64,000 bases of DNA from Bacteroidales bacterium (lineage in GTDB: Bacteria; Bacteroidota; Bacteroidia; Bacteroidales; VadinHA17): the NCBI GenBank assembly GCA_025358455.1, contig JANYJP010000093.1, forward strand, positions 1-64,000. The letters run 5' to 3'. The notes under the pieces are model-generated. The model was given only the letters and a program-made list of their open reading frames with translations, made no database searches and was not told the DNA's origin. This document shows, in pieces, positions 38,887 through 47,778 of this stretch; the stretch's first letter is position 1; every line of letters begins with the position of its first letter. Made by a program: the position numbers and the translations under genes.

Positions 38887-41880
38887 TTACAGCCCGGAGC
38901 TCAATTTTAAACTGTTAAAGGAATTGAGGTTAAGAACAAATCGTATCCTGTCCTTTACAGTACCCCTGATTGATCCGATGTTTGAGGAAACTATTAAAGG
39001 GACATAGATTTCGAATACATTCCAAAAACCGGCCTTAAAACCAGCTTCATAAAAAATGGGGGAATTATGACCATTACCCGTACCATGATCATTTAACAGG
39101 ATATTTACAAACGGCTTGATCGGGATCCTTCCGGCGTTTCCCGGAAAATTACTTGTGAATGAAAATGAAACCATGTAGTGGCTGTACCCAAGGCTATCAT
39201 TAACCGGGGATACCAGCCCTCCTTCCGATAAAGTCATCTGCCTCGACCAGAATGTTTTCGGAAATACGCTGAAACGGTCAAAATAATTGCCATCGAAGAG
39301 GTATTGTTCCCGGCCACTTCTTCCTGAGGGAGAAAAATCATAAAACGGTACTTCATTACTTTCCTTCAGCATTGTTCCTGTAAAGATCCTCATATCCAAA
39401 CCACTTTTTTCCCCGTAATAACTAATTTTATAATTGAACTCAACTGCAGCCTTCTGATACGAATTACCAGATTCAATAGAAGCCCGCAGACTAAATGGAT
39501 TGATCGGTCCGGTCTTTTCCAGTTGATATCCAAACTGACTATAATACTTACTTTTTAATTCTGAATGGAGTTCAATCTGAAAAAGGTCCGATGCTACAAT
39601 ATAATAACCAAATACTTTCTGGCTTAAAGAATTATTGATTTTGATATTTCGGAAATACAGGTCTAACCCAAGCTTTGCCCTGATATAATTTTGAATTCCC
39701 GGTGTGCCATATTGAGTTCCTTCGATAGAGATTGCTGCCATCCTGATAAAATTATCATAGGGCGTAATGTTGTACGAAACCTTTCCCTCTCCGGCAATGT
39801 CTGTATCCTTAACTTTATAGAATGGGGTAAGGTTATATTCAATAGACTTGGGCAATTGCAGCTTGTTATAAAGATTTATACCTAACATAAACCCATCCTC
39901 TTTTGTCCAGTTAACAGCAGGAAACCATATCAGAGATCTTTTGTCAGGATCTTCCACGGTATTAAGGAGATATAACTTCAACGGATCCGATTTTCGGAAA
40001 ATACCTGAGGTATGGATGTTATTATTGAGCCGGAACAGTTCCGGCATTACATGCTCCCGGTCGATTATTATCTCAGAATATTCTCCAAAAGGAATATCTA
40101 TCCATCTGGAACCCATAAAACCCGTCTCCCATTTTTCAAATTTTATCGAATCGCCTCTTATCCCTGATATTACCAGGGGTGAAGCCAGTTCACCCCTGTT
40201 TTTTACCAGCAGCCGGTGGTTTTCAAGCCGCACTACTTTGTAATCAATTCGTTTTACCGTATTCAGAAAATCATTAAAGAACCATGATAATTTTTTATCG
40301 GTATGGGATTCAAATATATTTTTAAGATCCTCAGGCTGAGGATGTTTTGATTTCCATCTGGAATAATAATCGTGCATTATTGAATCAAAAACAGAATCCG
40401 AGAGGTAGGCTCTCATGTAATTGAAACCAAGTGCAGCTTTATTATAAATGATATCTGTATAATTCAAAACACTATAGTCGGGTGCAGGCAGATTAATTGG
40501 CTGCTCCAGGTTACTTCTTGCCTGAATAAGCCATTCAAGTTCCGGCATTCGTTCTACAGGTATGTTATCGATATGGAACAGCTTTGCCAGTTTCTGGTTT
40601 TTAAAATAAACTTCCCAGAGCTTCTTTCCCGGATATCTCTCTTTCATATATCTCATCTCATAAGAGCTGGTAATGGATTCATCCATATATGGATAACGGC
40701 GTTCATCGGATCCAAGTGAACTATAAAACCAACTATGGCAAATTTCATGAGCAATAACCTCATCAAGATTGTAGGCATCATCAACATGGCCAACAATTGT
40801 TATGCCGGGGTACTCCATCCCGTCTCCTGCCGTCAAGGCACTTTGAACTGCAGTAAATGTATTATATGGATAGTCCCCTATCCATCCGGAAAAAAGCTCA
40901 ATGGCACCTTTCACATATTGCAAGGCATCGTTCCATAGTCCGGCCTGTTCGTTTGTAAACATTGTCCATATTGTGATTTCCCTTCCGGAATCAGGAAGTT
41001 TTAATTTTCCTTTCATAACGTGGAATCGTTTATCCGCAAACCAGGCAAAGTCATGAATATTGTTACCCGAATAATTTAATGTTTTCATCTTATGTGAAGA
41101 AACCGGGAAATAATTATTTGAATAACCGAGAGTAATTTTCCATGAAGTATCAGCAGCGAGTTTATCCAGCATTTCAATTTCGCCTATATTCTCCAGGTCT
41201 CCTGTGGCTCCAACAATATAATTTGCCGGAAGTGTAATGCCAACATTATAACTTCCAAATTCTGAATAAAACTCCCCCTGATCAAGATATGGCATCTGGT
41301 GCCATCCTGACCTGTCGTATACTGCCGGTTTTGGATACCATTGCGAAATCTGATATGATTCCCCGATATGACCAAGACGGGAAGTAACTCCTTTTGGTAT
41401 TTTTACATGAAAAGGAGTTGATATTTTTATTGAGTCGCCAGGGTTTAGGTTTTCAGTAAGTATGATCTTACAAATGTCAGGCTGGCCGGGCAGCAGGTTC
41501 CATAGAACCCTCCTGTCAGCTACCTTAAAGTCCAGAGAATCAATATACCCTCTGAGTTGAAAATCATTGAATAATTTTGCTTTACCTTTCCATGTGAATA
41601 GCTGTTTAGCTAAATCCGTATTATTACCCGAATAGGCATTAGGCCAGAGATGAAAGTATAGAAATTTCAGGGTATCGGGTGAATTATTGATATACCCGAT
41701 TGTTTCATATGCATTTAATTCATGTAGCTTATCATTAAGAGTAACATGAATCTCATAATTTACCTTCTGCTGAAAATACTCTTGTGATGAAGCCTGTAAT
41801 GCAGGCCAGATGGTCATCAGGCAAGTGAGCGGAAATAGCCTTCTATGCAATAAAGGCTTTTTAAATTTTAAATATTTCAA
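38887..41880 (-). CDS. M1-family metallopeptidase
   Basis: AGDGMEYPGITIV, VIAHEICHSWFYSSLGSDERRYPYMDES (HExxH). Confidence 0.92.
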   Translation of the reverse strand: MKYLKFKKPLLHRRLFPLTCLMTIWPALQASSQEYFQQKVNYEIHVTLNDKLHELNAYETIGYINNSPDTLKFLYFHLWPNAYSGNNTDLAKQLFTWKGKAKLFNDFQLRGYIDSLDFKVADRRVLWNLLPGQPDICKIILTENLNPGDSIKISTPFHVKIPKGVTSRLGHIGESYQISQWYPKPAVYDRSGWHQMPYLDQGEFYSEFGSYNVGITLPANYIVGATGDLENIGEIEMLDKLAADTSWKITLGYSNNYFPVSSHKMKTLNYSGNNIHDFAWFADKRFHVMKGKLKLPDSGREITIWTMFTNEQAGLWNDALQYVKGAIELFSGWIGDYPYNTFTAVQSALTAGDGMEYPGITIVGHVDDAYNLDEVIAHEICHSWFYSSLGSDERRYPYMDESITSSYEMRYMKERYPGKKLWEVYFKNQKLAKLFHIDNIPVERMPELEWLIQARSNLEQPINLPAPDYSVLNYTDIIYNKAALGFNYMRAYLSDSVFDSIMHDYYSRWKSKHPQPEDLKNIFESHTDKKLSWFFNDFLNTVKRIDYKVVRLENHRLLVKNRGELASPLVISGIRGDSIKFEKWETGFMGSRWIDIPFGEYSEIIIDREHVMPELFRLNNNIHTSGIFRKSDPLKLYLLNTVEDPDKRSLIWFPAVNWTKEDGFMLGINLYNKLQLPKSIEYNLTPFYKVKDTDIAGEGKVSYNITPYDNFIRMAAISIEGTQYGTPGIQNYIRAKLGLDLYFRNIKINNSLSQKVFGYYIVASDLFQIELHSELKSKYYSQFGYQLEKTGPINPFSLRASIESGNSYQKAAVEFNYKISYYGEKSGLDMRIFTGTMLKESNEVPFYDFSPSGRSGREQYLFDGNYFDRFSVFPKTFWSRQMTLSEGGLVSPVNDSLGYSHYMVSFSFTSNFPGNAGRIPIKPFVNILLNDHGTGNGHNSPIFYEAGFKAGFWNVFEIYVPLIVSSNIGSIRGTVKDRIRFVLNLNSFNSLKLSSGL

Positions 41881-41982
41881 AAATCAATTGGTTTTCGCAA
41901 CTCCGGTTCATGAATAACCAAAGTTAAAAGAAGTTATTGAGGTTCAGCTTATCGGACCTCAGTTTTTTCAACTCAATGTAAA

Positions 41983-42153
41983 TTACGACTCAATTATGAT
42001 ATTGAGTATTTCTTCTTCGGTTTTTCCAAGCTTTTCTTTCAGTCTTTCAAGCATCTTATATTCTTTTCCTACCCTATAATCCAAATCTCTATTGGTAATC
42101 CCAATAAATTTTTGTCTTATTTTATCCTTCTTTTTATCCCAATTTATTTTCAT
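41983..42153 (-). CDS. CsbD-like small stress protein
   Basis: Trimmed start MKINWDKKKDKIRQKFIGITNRDLDYRVGKEYKMLERLKEKLGKTEEEILNIIIES. Confidence 0.75.
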   Translation of the reverse strand: MKINWDKKKDKIRQKFIGITNRDLDYRVGKEYKMLERLKEKLGKTEEEILNIIIES

Positions 42154-42203
42154 AGCTAATGATTTAAGTTCATACCTCACACGAAAGAGGAAATCGACCT
42201 GGA

Positions 42204-42271
42204 TAAAATTACAGTAAATGATAAAAACAGATGTTATATAATTTTACCTAAGAATTACATAATTCCCACAT
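42204..42271 (-). promoter_or_regulatory. Regulon promoter P2 (CsbD-like gene 41983)
   Basis: ATGTGGGAATTATGTAAT-N12-TTATATAAC-N21-TAATTTTA. Confidence 0.75.
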
Positions 42272-42374
42272 TTAATTCTTCATAAGCATCATATCTTCTT
42301 GTTGTTACAGGCTTACCTTTTAATCCATTACGCTTTAAGAGGTTCAAACGCGTTAATTTATGCTAATGGTGGTT

Positions 42375-42404
42375 TGAAAAAAGAGCCGGTCAAAATGGCC
42401 GGCC
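42375..42404 (-). terminator. Intrinsic terminator of the YXWGXW/Q-rich gene operon
   Basis: Minus strand GCCGGCCA-TTT-TGACCGGC (one mismatch) followed by TCTTTTTTC. Confidence 0.7.
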
Positions 42405-42434
42405 TGATTAACTAAATTCCTGTTAATGTTTATC

Positions 42435-43658
42435 TTAGTTCTGCTTATTACCCTCGTCTTTCTTTTTAATCTTCTCAGGATTGTTAGCTTTATTCTGTTG
42501 TCTTTCCAGCCTTCTGGTACGGGCCGGTGTTGATTTAACCTGCTGATTCTGTTGATCTTTTTGCTGAACTGATTGTCCCTGTTGCTGAACCTGTCTCCGG
42601 GTATCAGTTTGTTGTTTCTGGTTCTGCTGCTGTTGTTCAACGTTTTTCTGCTGCTGTTGCTGTTGTTCTGCATTCTTCTGTTGCTGCTGTCTTTGTTCAA
42701 CATTTTGCTGTTGCTGCTGTTGCTGTTGAACCTCTATATTCTTCTTCTGCTGCGGATCCTGTTCCCGGCGTTGCATTTGTTGCTGTTGCTGACTTTGAAC
42801 AGGTTGAGATTGTTTAACATTATTTCGCCGGCTATTAGAAGCATTTCTTTCAGCTGGCGGACGAACATCCTTAGCGTCCATTATCCTTGCCGGAGCCGGT
42901 CCTTGTCGTGAATCATTACTGCGTTCCACTTTAGGACGGTAAAGCTGTAACTGATTATTGCTAAGCCTCTGTCCGGGTCTGTCGTTATCACGGATAGCAA
43001 CGCTACTTATCCTTCTACCTGTAGCGATCTGAATATCATTGCTTCGTGGTCCTGAAATGTAAGTGACATTCCGGCTATTATCTACGTATGTGTTATTTAT
43101 TACTGTGGAACTTCTGATTATAAAATCATTATCTCTTCTGTTAACATAATACCTGCCCAGGTTGCGTCTGTCAAAATCCCTGTCCCGAACAAAGTTCCAC
43201 CGGTCTGCATCGTTGTAACCACCTCCGAAACTCATGCTTACGCTGATTCCCGGTCTCATCGGAGCCCAACCGTAATAACCATTACCCCGTCTCCATGTTA
43301 CCCATGACGGACCCCATTCATTATCAGGTACCCAGAACCAGCCATAATAATTATCATAATCCCAGCGCCCATAATGAAAAGGAGCCCAGCCCCAGTCATA
43401 ATCTGATACCCAGGTCCAGCCATAATCCGTCATTACCCAATGTCCTTCTGTAGAATACGGAGCGAAATCAGAACCGACATCCGGAATCCAGATGTAACCA
43501 TAATCCTGGTTATTGACCCATTGGCCATAGGGACTTAGCTGATCATAAAAAACCTGAAAACTTACATATCCCTGTTGTGCCGATACCACCTTTTGATTGA
43601 TAAGGGAAATAGTTAGCGACAAAAAGACGATTGTAAAAATTTTAACTACAGTCTTCAT
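42435..43658 (-). CDS. YXWGXW-repeat (DUF6600-like) secreted protein with Gln-rich C-terminus
   Basis: Signal peptide; YGQWVNNQDYGYIWIPDV, YGWTWVSDYDWGWAPFHYGRW; about 100-aa poly-Q-rich tail. Confidence 0.85.
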   Translation of the reverse strand: MKTVVKIFTIVFLSLTISLINQKVVSAQQGYVSFQVFYDQLSPYGQWVNNQDYGYIWIPDVGSDFAPYSTEGHWVMTDYGWTWVSDYDWGWAPFHYGRWDYDNYYGWFWVPDNEWGPSWVTWRRGNGYYGWAPMRPGISVSMSFGGGYNDADRWNFVRDRDFDRRNLGRYYVNRRDNDFIIRSSTVINNTYVDNSRNVTYISGPRSNDIQIATGRRISSVAIRDNDRPGQRLSNNQLQLYRPKVERSNDSRQGPAPARIMDAKDVRPPAERNASNSRRNNVKQSQPVQSQQQQQMQRREQDPQQKKNIEVQQQQQQQQNVEQRQQQQKNAEQQQQQQKNVEQQQQNQKQQTDTRRQVQQQGQSVQQKDQQNQQVKSTPARTRRLERQQNKANNPEKIKKKDEGNKQN

Positions 43659-43695
43659 CGTGGGAAGATTAACTTAATTATTAATACTATGTACA

Positions 43696-44121
43696 TTAAT
43701 ACTGTGTACCGGCCGATTCCTGTTGCATTCTGTTTTCGATGTTTTCGGAAACAAGAGTTAAAAGAAAAGCTGTTTCTTCAACCGAATCAAAACTGTACTG
43801 TATTTTTTCATCCAGAGTCAAAAGTTCACCCTTGCCAAGAGTTATTGATTCTTCTTTGATATGCAACATTAATTTCCCTTCCAATACCTGAAAGGTAACT
43901 GAGTCATTTGCCTGAAAAGACAAAACTTCTGTTCCCTCATGTAAAACAGTAAGCATAACTTTCTTTACCGGACTTTTTAAGAGGATTACTGAATTTAGTT
44001 CTCCTTTTTTCCAGGTATGCTCATGCTTCATGTTTTCTATCATTGTGGGTATATCCAATGCAGAAAATGGGATATTAAATGATCCGGAATTATTATTTAA
44101 TAATGCTGTTGTTTTCAACAT
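43696..44121 (-). CDS. Small cupin-like protein
   Basis: 141 aa; LTVLHEGTEVLSFQANDSVTFQVLEGKLMLHIKEESITLGKGELLTLDEKIQYSF. Confidence 0.65.
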   Translation of the reverse strand: MLKTTALLNNNSGSFNIPFSALDIPTMIENMKHEHTWKKGELNSVILLKSPVKKVMLTVLHEGTEVLSFQANDSVTFQVLEGKLMLHIKEESITLGKGELLTLDEKIQYSFDSVEETAFLLTLVSENIENRMQQESAGTQY

Positions 44122-44160
44122 CTTCTTTTCAGTTTAAGTATAATAACAGGAACTCACCCG

Positions 44161-44493
44161 TCAAATCAGAAGAAGAATAAGAATTATTAGCAGCAGGGTA
44201 CCGCCACCAATATAAATTACTCCTCCGTTTCTCTTAACATTCTCTTTAATCGATTTAAGTTCTTTCCTCATCACCCGTTTTTCTTTGACTGTCATATTGG
44301 TTTTATCCATGTCGCGTATTTCTTCAACACGTTTAGTTAAACGACTGATCTCTTCATCAGTTAATTTATTTTCTTTTTTATCCGGGATTGCCAGATTATC
44401 TGAAATACGTTTAACATCTGATTTTGCTGCAAATGCAGTTGATGCACTTAATGATATGATCATAAAGCATACGATAAAAATCATTCTTTTCAT
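44161..44493 (-). CDS. Small membrane protein with signal peptide and C-terminal TM helix
   Basis: 110 aa, MKRMIFIVCFMIISLSASTAFA ... VIYIGGGTLLLIILILLLI. Confidence 0.7.
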   Translation of the reverse strand: MKRMIFIVCFMIISLSASTAFAAKSDVKRISDNLAIPDKKENKLTDEEISRLTKRVEEIRDMDKTNMTVKEKRVMRKELKSIKENVKRNGGVIYIGGGTLLLIILILLLI

Positions 44494-44529
44494 TTTCTGA
44501 ATTTTTTAAAGTGATTAATAATTAAAAAA

Positions 44530-44597
44530 TAAAGGTACTCTTCGAACCTCTGCTACACCTTATACAATTTCTTAAATTAATTACATAATTCACACAT
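44530..44597 (-). promoter_or_regulatory. Regulon promoter P3 (44161 / cupin / YXWGXW operon)
   Basis: ATGTGTGAATTATGTAAT-N12-TTGTATAAG-N21-TACCTTTA. Confidence 0.75.
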
Positions 44598-44770
44598 ACA
44601 AATCATTTCTGATTTATAATTATTCCTGTCGGCTTGTTTAAAAGACTATATATAAGACGCTGTATCTAATCAAAAGAGAATTCATTTTCTAAAGGCCTGA
44701 TAAGAAAAATAAAAATCAGGGTCATTTTACAGAAAACGATCCATTCAAAATGGAATCAATATTGAAGCTG

Positions 44771-44968
44771 TCAAAGTTTGGTAATTAACTCATAAAGCTC
44801 GTGCTTGGTCTTGCCAACTTTTGATTGAAGCCTGGATAACATTTCACCCATTTTACCCTGTTCAAAATACAAATCCTTATCAGTCAGAGTTGAAAATTTC
44901 ATCTTTAGTTTCTCTGTCTGTTCTTTCCAGTTAATCGTTGCTCTGGTCTTTACATTTACCTTTGACAT
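44771..44968 (-). CDS. CsbD-like small stress protein
   Basis: INWKEQTEKLKMKFSTLTDKDLYFEQGKMGEMLSRLQSKVGKTKHELYELI. Confidence 0.75.
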   Translation of the reverse strand: MSKVNVKTRATINWKEQTEKLKMKFSTLTDKDLYFEQGKMGEMLSRLQSKVGKTKHELYELITKL

Positions 44969-45011
44969 ATCTTTAATTATTAAATTCAGGAATCTATAAA
45001 TTTATACGAAC

Positions 45012-45079
45012 CAAAGTTCATAATGATTAAATTAACTATTGTTACAAAACTTAAATAAAAAGTTACATATTTCACACAT
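45012..45079 (-). promoter_or_regulatory. Regulon promoter P4 (CsbD-like gene 44771)
   Basis: ATGTGTGAAATATGTAAC-N12-TTTTGTAAC-N21-GAACTTTG. Confidence 0.75.
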
Positions 45080-45140
45080 TTCCAGGTTTTAATAGAGTCA
45101 ACTTACCTTAATGACAATTAGTTGTTTATTTAAATACCGG

Positions 45141-45818
45141 TTACATTGGCTCAATCACTATTGAATTTTTCTCGACACCAAGATGTTCCAGATACCCGAT
45201 TACGCTTTCCATCATTGGGGGAGGACCACACATGTAAAATTGTTTATCAAAACCGGAAATATTAGTTTTCAAAAAATCCTCACTTATATTGCCGAAATTA
45301 TATTCAGTTGTTTTTTCATCCGATAAAATATTAATAAAACTTTCGCCTAATAACTCTTTCAATTCTTTTTCAAGAATGATGTCATTTTTGGTCTTATTGG
45401 CAAATATCAGCGAGTTACCAATCAATTTGCCTCTCGAACCCTGGTCTCTGAAAATTGAAATGAAAGGGGTAATACCTGCCCCACCGGCTATGAATACTCC
45501 GGAGCTTTTGAAGTTAATTTCTCCAAAAACCTCGTGCAATATCAGTTCATCATTCCTTTTCAACTGATGTATGGCATCTGTTACCCCTTTGTGCTGCGGA
45601 TACCTCTTTATTATAAATTCCAGGTAAGGTGAAGAAGTCAGACTTGTAAATGTAAATGGTCTTTTCTCTTCTCTGAGGGCCGGCGTATTGACAGACACGT
45701 CTGTTGCCTGTCCCGGAATAAATGTATATCCCTCAGGTCTTTCCACCCTGAAATACTTTACATCGTGAGTGATAAAGTCTGTATCGAGAATTCTTACAAT
45801 AAATCCTTGTAGCATCAT
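45141..45818 (-). CDS. FAD/NAD(P)-binding flavodoxin/ferredoxin reductase-like oxidoreductase
   Basis: EEKRPFTFTSL, FIAGGAGITPFISIFRDQ, FYMCGPPPMMESVIGYL. Confidence 0.88.
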   Translation of the reverse strand: MMLQGFIVRILDTDFITHDVKYFRVERPEGYTFIPGQATDVSVNTPALREEKRPFTFTSLTSSPYLEFIIKRYPQHKGVTDAIHQLKRNDELILHEVFGEINFKSSGVFIAGGAGITPFISIFRDQGSRGKLIGNSLIFANKTKNDIILEKELKELLGESFINILSDEKTTEYNFGNISEDFLKTNISGFDKQFYMCGPPPMMESVIGYLEHLGVEKNSIVIEPM

Positions 45819-45880
45819 AAATTCACCTTAGTATTTAGTTAAACCATCAAGTGCGTTCGGGTATGAACTGCAGTTAAGGA

Positions 45881-46024
45881 TCAAAGCTTCTTCATCCTGT
45901 TCCTGAATTTCTCTTTATCCTTTAAAGAGTTATTCTCCTGTTTAGGCTTTGGATAATAAAATGCTCCCTTTTTATGGCTTTTATATATTGTAATAAAATC
46001 TAAAGCAATCTGAACTTTTTTCAT
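45881..46024 (-). CDS. 47-aa basic small protein, probably first gene of an operon with the oxidoreductase
   Basis: MKKVQIALDFITIYKSHKKGAFYYPKPKQENNSLKDKEKFRNRMKKL*; lies 3' of promoter P5; absent from the ORF track because of length. Confidence 0.5.
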   Translation of the reverse strand: MKKVQIALDFITIYKSHKKGAFYYPKPKQENNSLKDKEKFRNRMKKL

Positions 46025-46097
46025 ACTGACTATTAATAAGTTTTACAGCTTGTTTGCTATCTGAAAATTTATGATTCAAACTGTATTATTGAAACCT

Positions 46098-46165
46098 CAA
46101 ATATGATAACCTTTCTTAGGTTAATGGTTACATAACTTTTAATATTCGTTACATAATTCACACAT
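46098..46165 (-). promoter_or_regulatory. Regulon promoter P5 (small ORF / oxidoreductase)
   Basis: ATGTGTGAATTATGTAAC-N12-TTATGTAAC-N21-CATATTTG. Confidence 0.78.
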
Positions 46166-46296
46166 GAAAACTTGTTGCAAAAAGGTTAGTTTATTATTTT
46201 GTATTTCTTTAATATTTCTAACGAATCCGTCAGGATATACTGGTATTAAAACTGCTTAATCTGCTGCCTTCAAAACATCTTAAGACGCGAAGAAAA

Positions 46297-46364
46297 ATGT
46301 GTGAATTTTATAACTTTTTTCTAAAGTTGTATAACATATTAAGACTTAAGATTTTTCACTTTTA
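46297..46364 (+). promoter_or_regulatory. Regulon promoter P6 (isochorismatase gene)
   Basis: ATGTGTGAATTTTATAAC-N12-TTGTATAAC-N21-CACTTTTA. Confidence 0.72.
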
Positions 46365-46508
46365 CAGTCGGATAAGACGAAGATGTTATACGTTTAAATA
46401 AGAACTATTAGTGACGTTCCTTGTGTCTCTGCGCTTATATTGATTAATAACATTGTAATTGGTTAAGAAGAGACAATGATTAGTTTAATAAATTAAAAGT
46501 AATAAGAC

Positions 46509-47141
46509 ATGGAAAATTCAAAAACAGATTTCGTAACAGTTCTTAACAGCATCCTTCTTTTGATAGATTACCAGACAAACATTATTAATGGTATAGCATC
46601 GGGTGACAGAACAGAAATAAAAAAAGCTGTTGTTGCTTCTGCAAGAGCTGCGGGCATTCTTAATGTCCCAATAGTAATGACCTCTATCAATACAAAAGAA
46701 AATGGCGAGGTAATAAAAGAACTCCGAGATCTGTTTCCGGGAAAGGAAGTAATAACCCGGTTGCTTCCGCTTCCTGATGCTTTTGAAGATGAAAGGGTAC
46801 TTCAGGCTGTAAGGAAGAGCGGACGGCAAAAGCTGGTTATAGCTGGTTTATGGACTAGTACATGTTTTGCCAATACAGCTATTCATGCCATACAAGATGG
46901 GCTTGATGTTTATGGTTTGATTGATGCTGCAGGCGACACAACCCTTGAAGCTCATAATTCGGGTGTACAGAGAATGCTTGAAGCAGGCGTGACTCCTATA
47001 ACATGGATGTCGCTCACGGCCGAATGGATGAATAGCGGGTCAAATTCTGATGAAAGGGAAGTAACCAATGAATCATATGGAAAATATAGTGCGATGCTAT
47101 CCTATTTAGCAAATCAACAACCATTAGTCCACTATAAATAA
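46509..47141 (+). CDS. Isochorismatase-family hydrolase
   Basis: LLLIDYQTNIING, IAGLWTSTCFANTAIHAIQDGLDVYGLIDAAGDT. Confidence 0.9.
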   Translation: MENSKTDFVTVLNSILLLIDYQTNIINGIASGDRTEIKKAVVASARAAGILNVPIVMTSINTKENGEVIKELRDLFPGKEVITRLLPLPDAFEDERVLQAVRKSGRQKLVIAGLWTSTCFANTAIHAIQDGLDVYGLIDAAGDTTLEAHNSGVQRMLEAGVTPITWMSLTAEWMNSGSNSDEREVTNESYGKYSAMLSYLANQQPLVHYK

Positions 47142-47165
47142 AACCAAACATTGAATTGATCTAAA

Positions 47166-47233
47166 ATGTGTGGAATATATAATACTTCAACAAATTTATA
47201 TAATATATATGTGGGATAGTGATCATACATTTG
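47166..47233 (+). promoter_or_regulatory. Regulon promoter P7 (CsbD-like gene 47264)
   Basis: ATGTGTGGAATATATAAT-N12-TTATATAAT-N21-TACATTTG (perfect TAnnTTTG). Confidence 0.75.
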
Positions 47234-47263
47234 CGACATATATTTCATTAAAATAAATCAAAA

Positions 47264-47476
47264 ATGACCGGTAATATATCCACAAAATCACCTGATGAAG
47301 GTAAATGGATTGAGCAAAAAGACAGGCTCAGGCAAAAATTTTCCGATCTTACTGATGAAGACCTTGAATTCGAACCTGGCAGCATGAGTATGATGTTCGA
47401 AAAACTAAAGGTTAAACTTGGAAAGTCCAAGGAAGATATGCACAAGTTTATCGAATATTTAAGCCAGATTTTTTGA
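47264..47476 (+). CDS. CsbD-like small stress protein
   Basis: GKWIEQKDRLRQKFSDLTDEDLEFEPGSMSMMFEKLKVKLGKSKEDMHKFIEYL. Confidence 0.75.
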   Translation: MTGNISTKSPDEGKWIEQKDRLRQKFSDLTDEDLEFEPGSMSMMFEKLKVKLGKSKEDMHKFIEYLSQIF

Positions 47477-47484
47477 TAGTTTAA

Positions 47485-47778
47485 AATGATATCATCGAAA
47501 AACTGAGTAAAAAACCTGGTCACGATTACTCTTATCTTGCTAACCTTTTCCTGGAAGTTCAGAGCACTACAATTGAAAAATATATTATAATACAAAAGAT
47601 TGAACGGGCAAAAGAATTGCTTATTTATTATAGGTTGAATCTAACTGAAATTGTTTATCAGTTAAACTTTAATAATATTCCTCAGTTCTCCGGCCACTTT
47701 AAGGAAGTCACCGGCCTTACTCCTTCCCAATATCAGAAAATCAGCCACATACAACATGCTGTACAGGCGAATGTGTGA
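47485..47778 (+). pseudogene. AraC-family C-terminal DNA-binding domain remnant (no in-frame ATG)
   Basis: Frame from 47485: NDIIEKLSKKPGHDYSYLANLFLEVQSTTIEKYIIIQKIERAKELLIYYRLNLTEIVYQLNFNNIPQFSGHFKEVTGLTPSQYQKISHIQHAVQANV*; an in-frame TAA at 47482 blocks extension. Confidence 0.8.

Noticed and set aside
42353-42911. ORFs 42353-42703(-) and 42573-42911(+), Asn/Arg-rich and Leu-rich
   Set aside because: They are alternative-frame readings of the CAG/CAA-type repeat encoding the poly-Q tail.
47264-47778. Programmed frameshift at the T6 run fusing the CsbD-like ORF to the AraC domain
   Set aside because: An in-frame TAA at 47482-47484 in the AraC frame would block any shift occurring at the T run.
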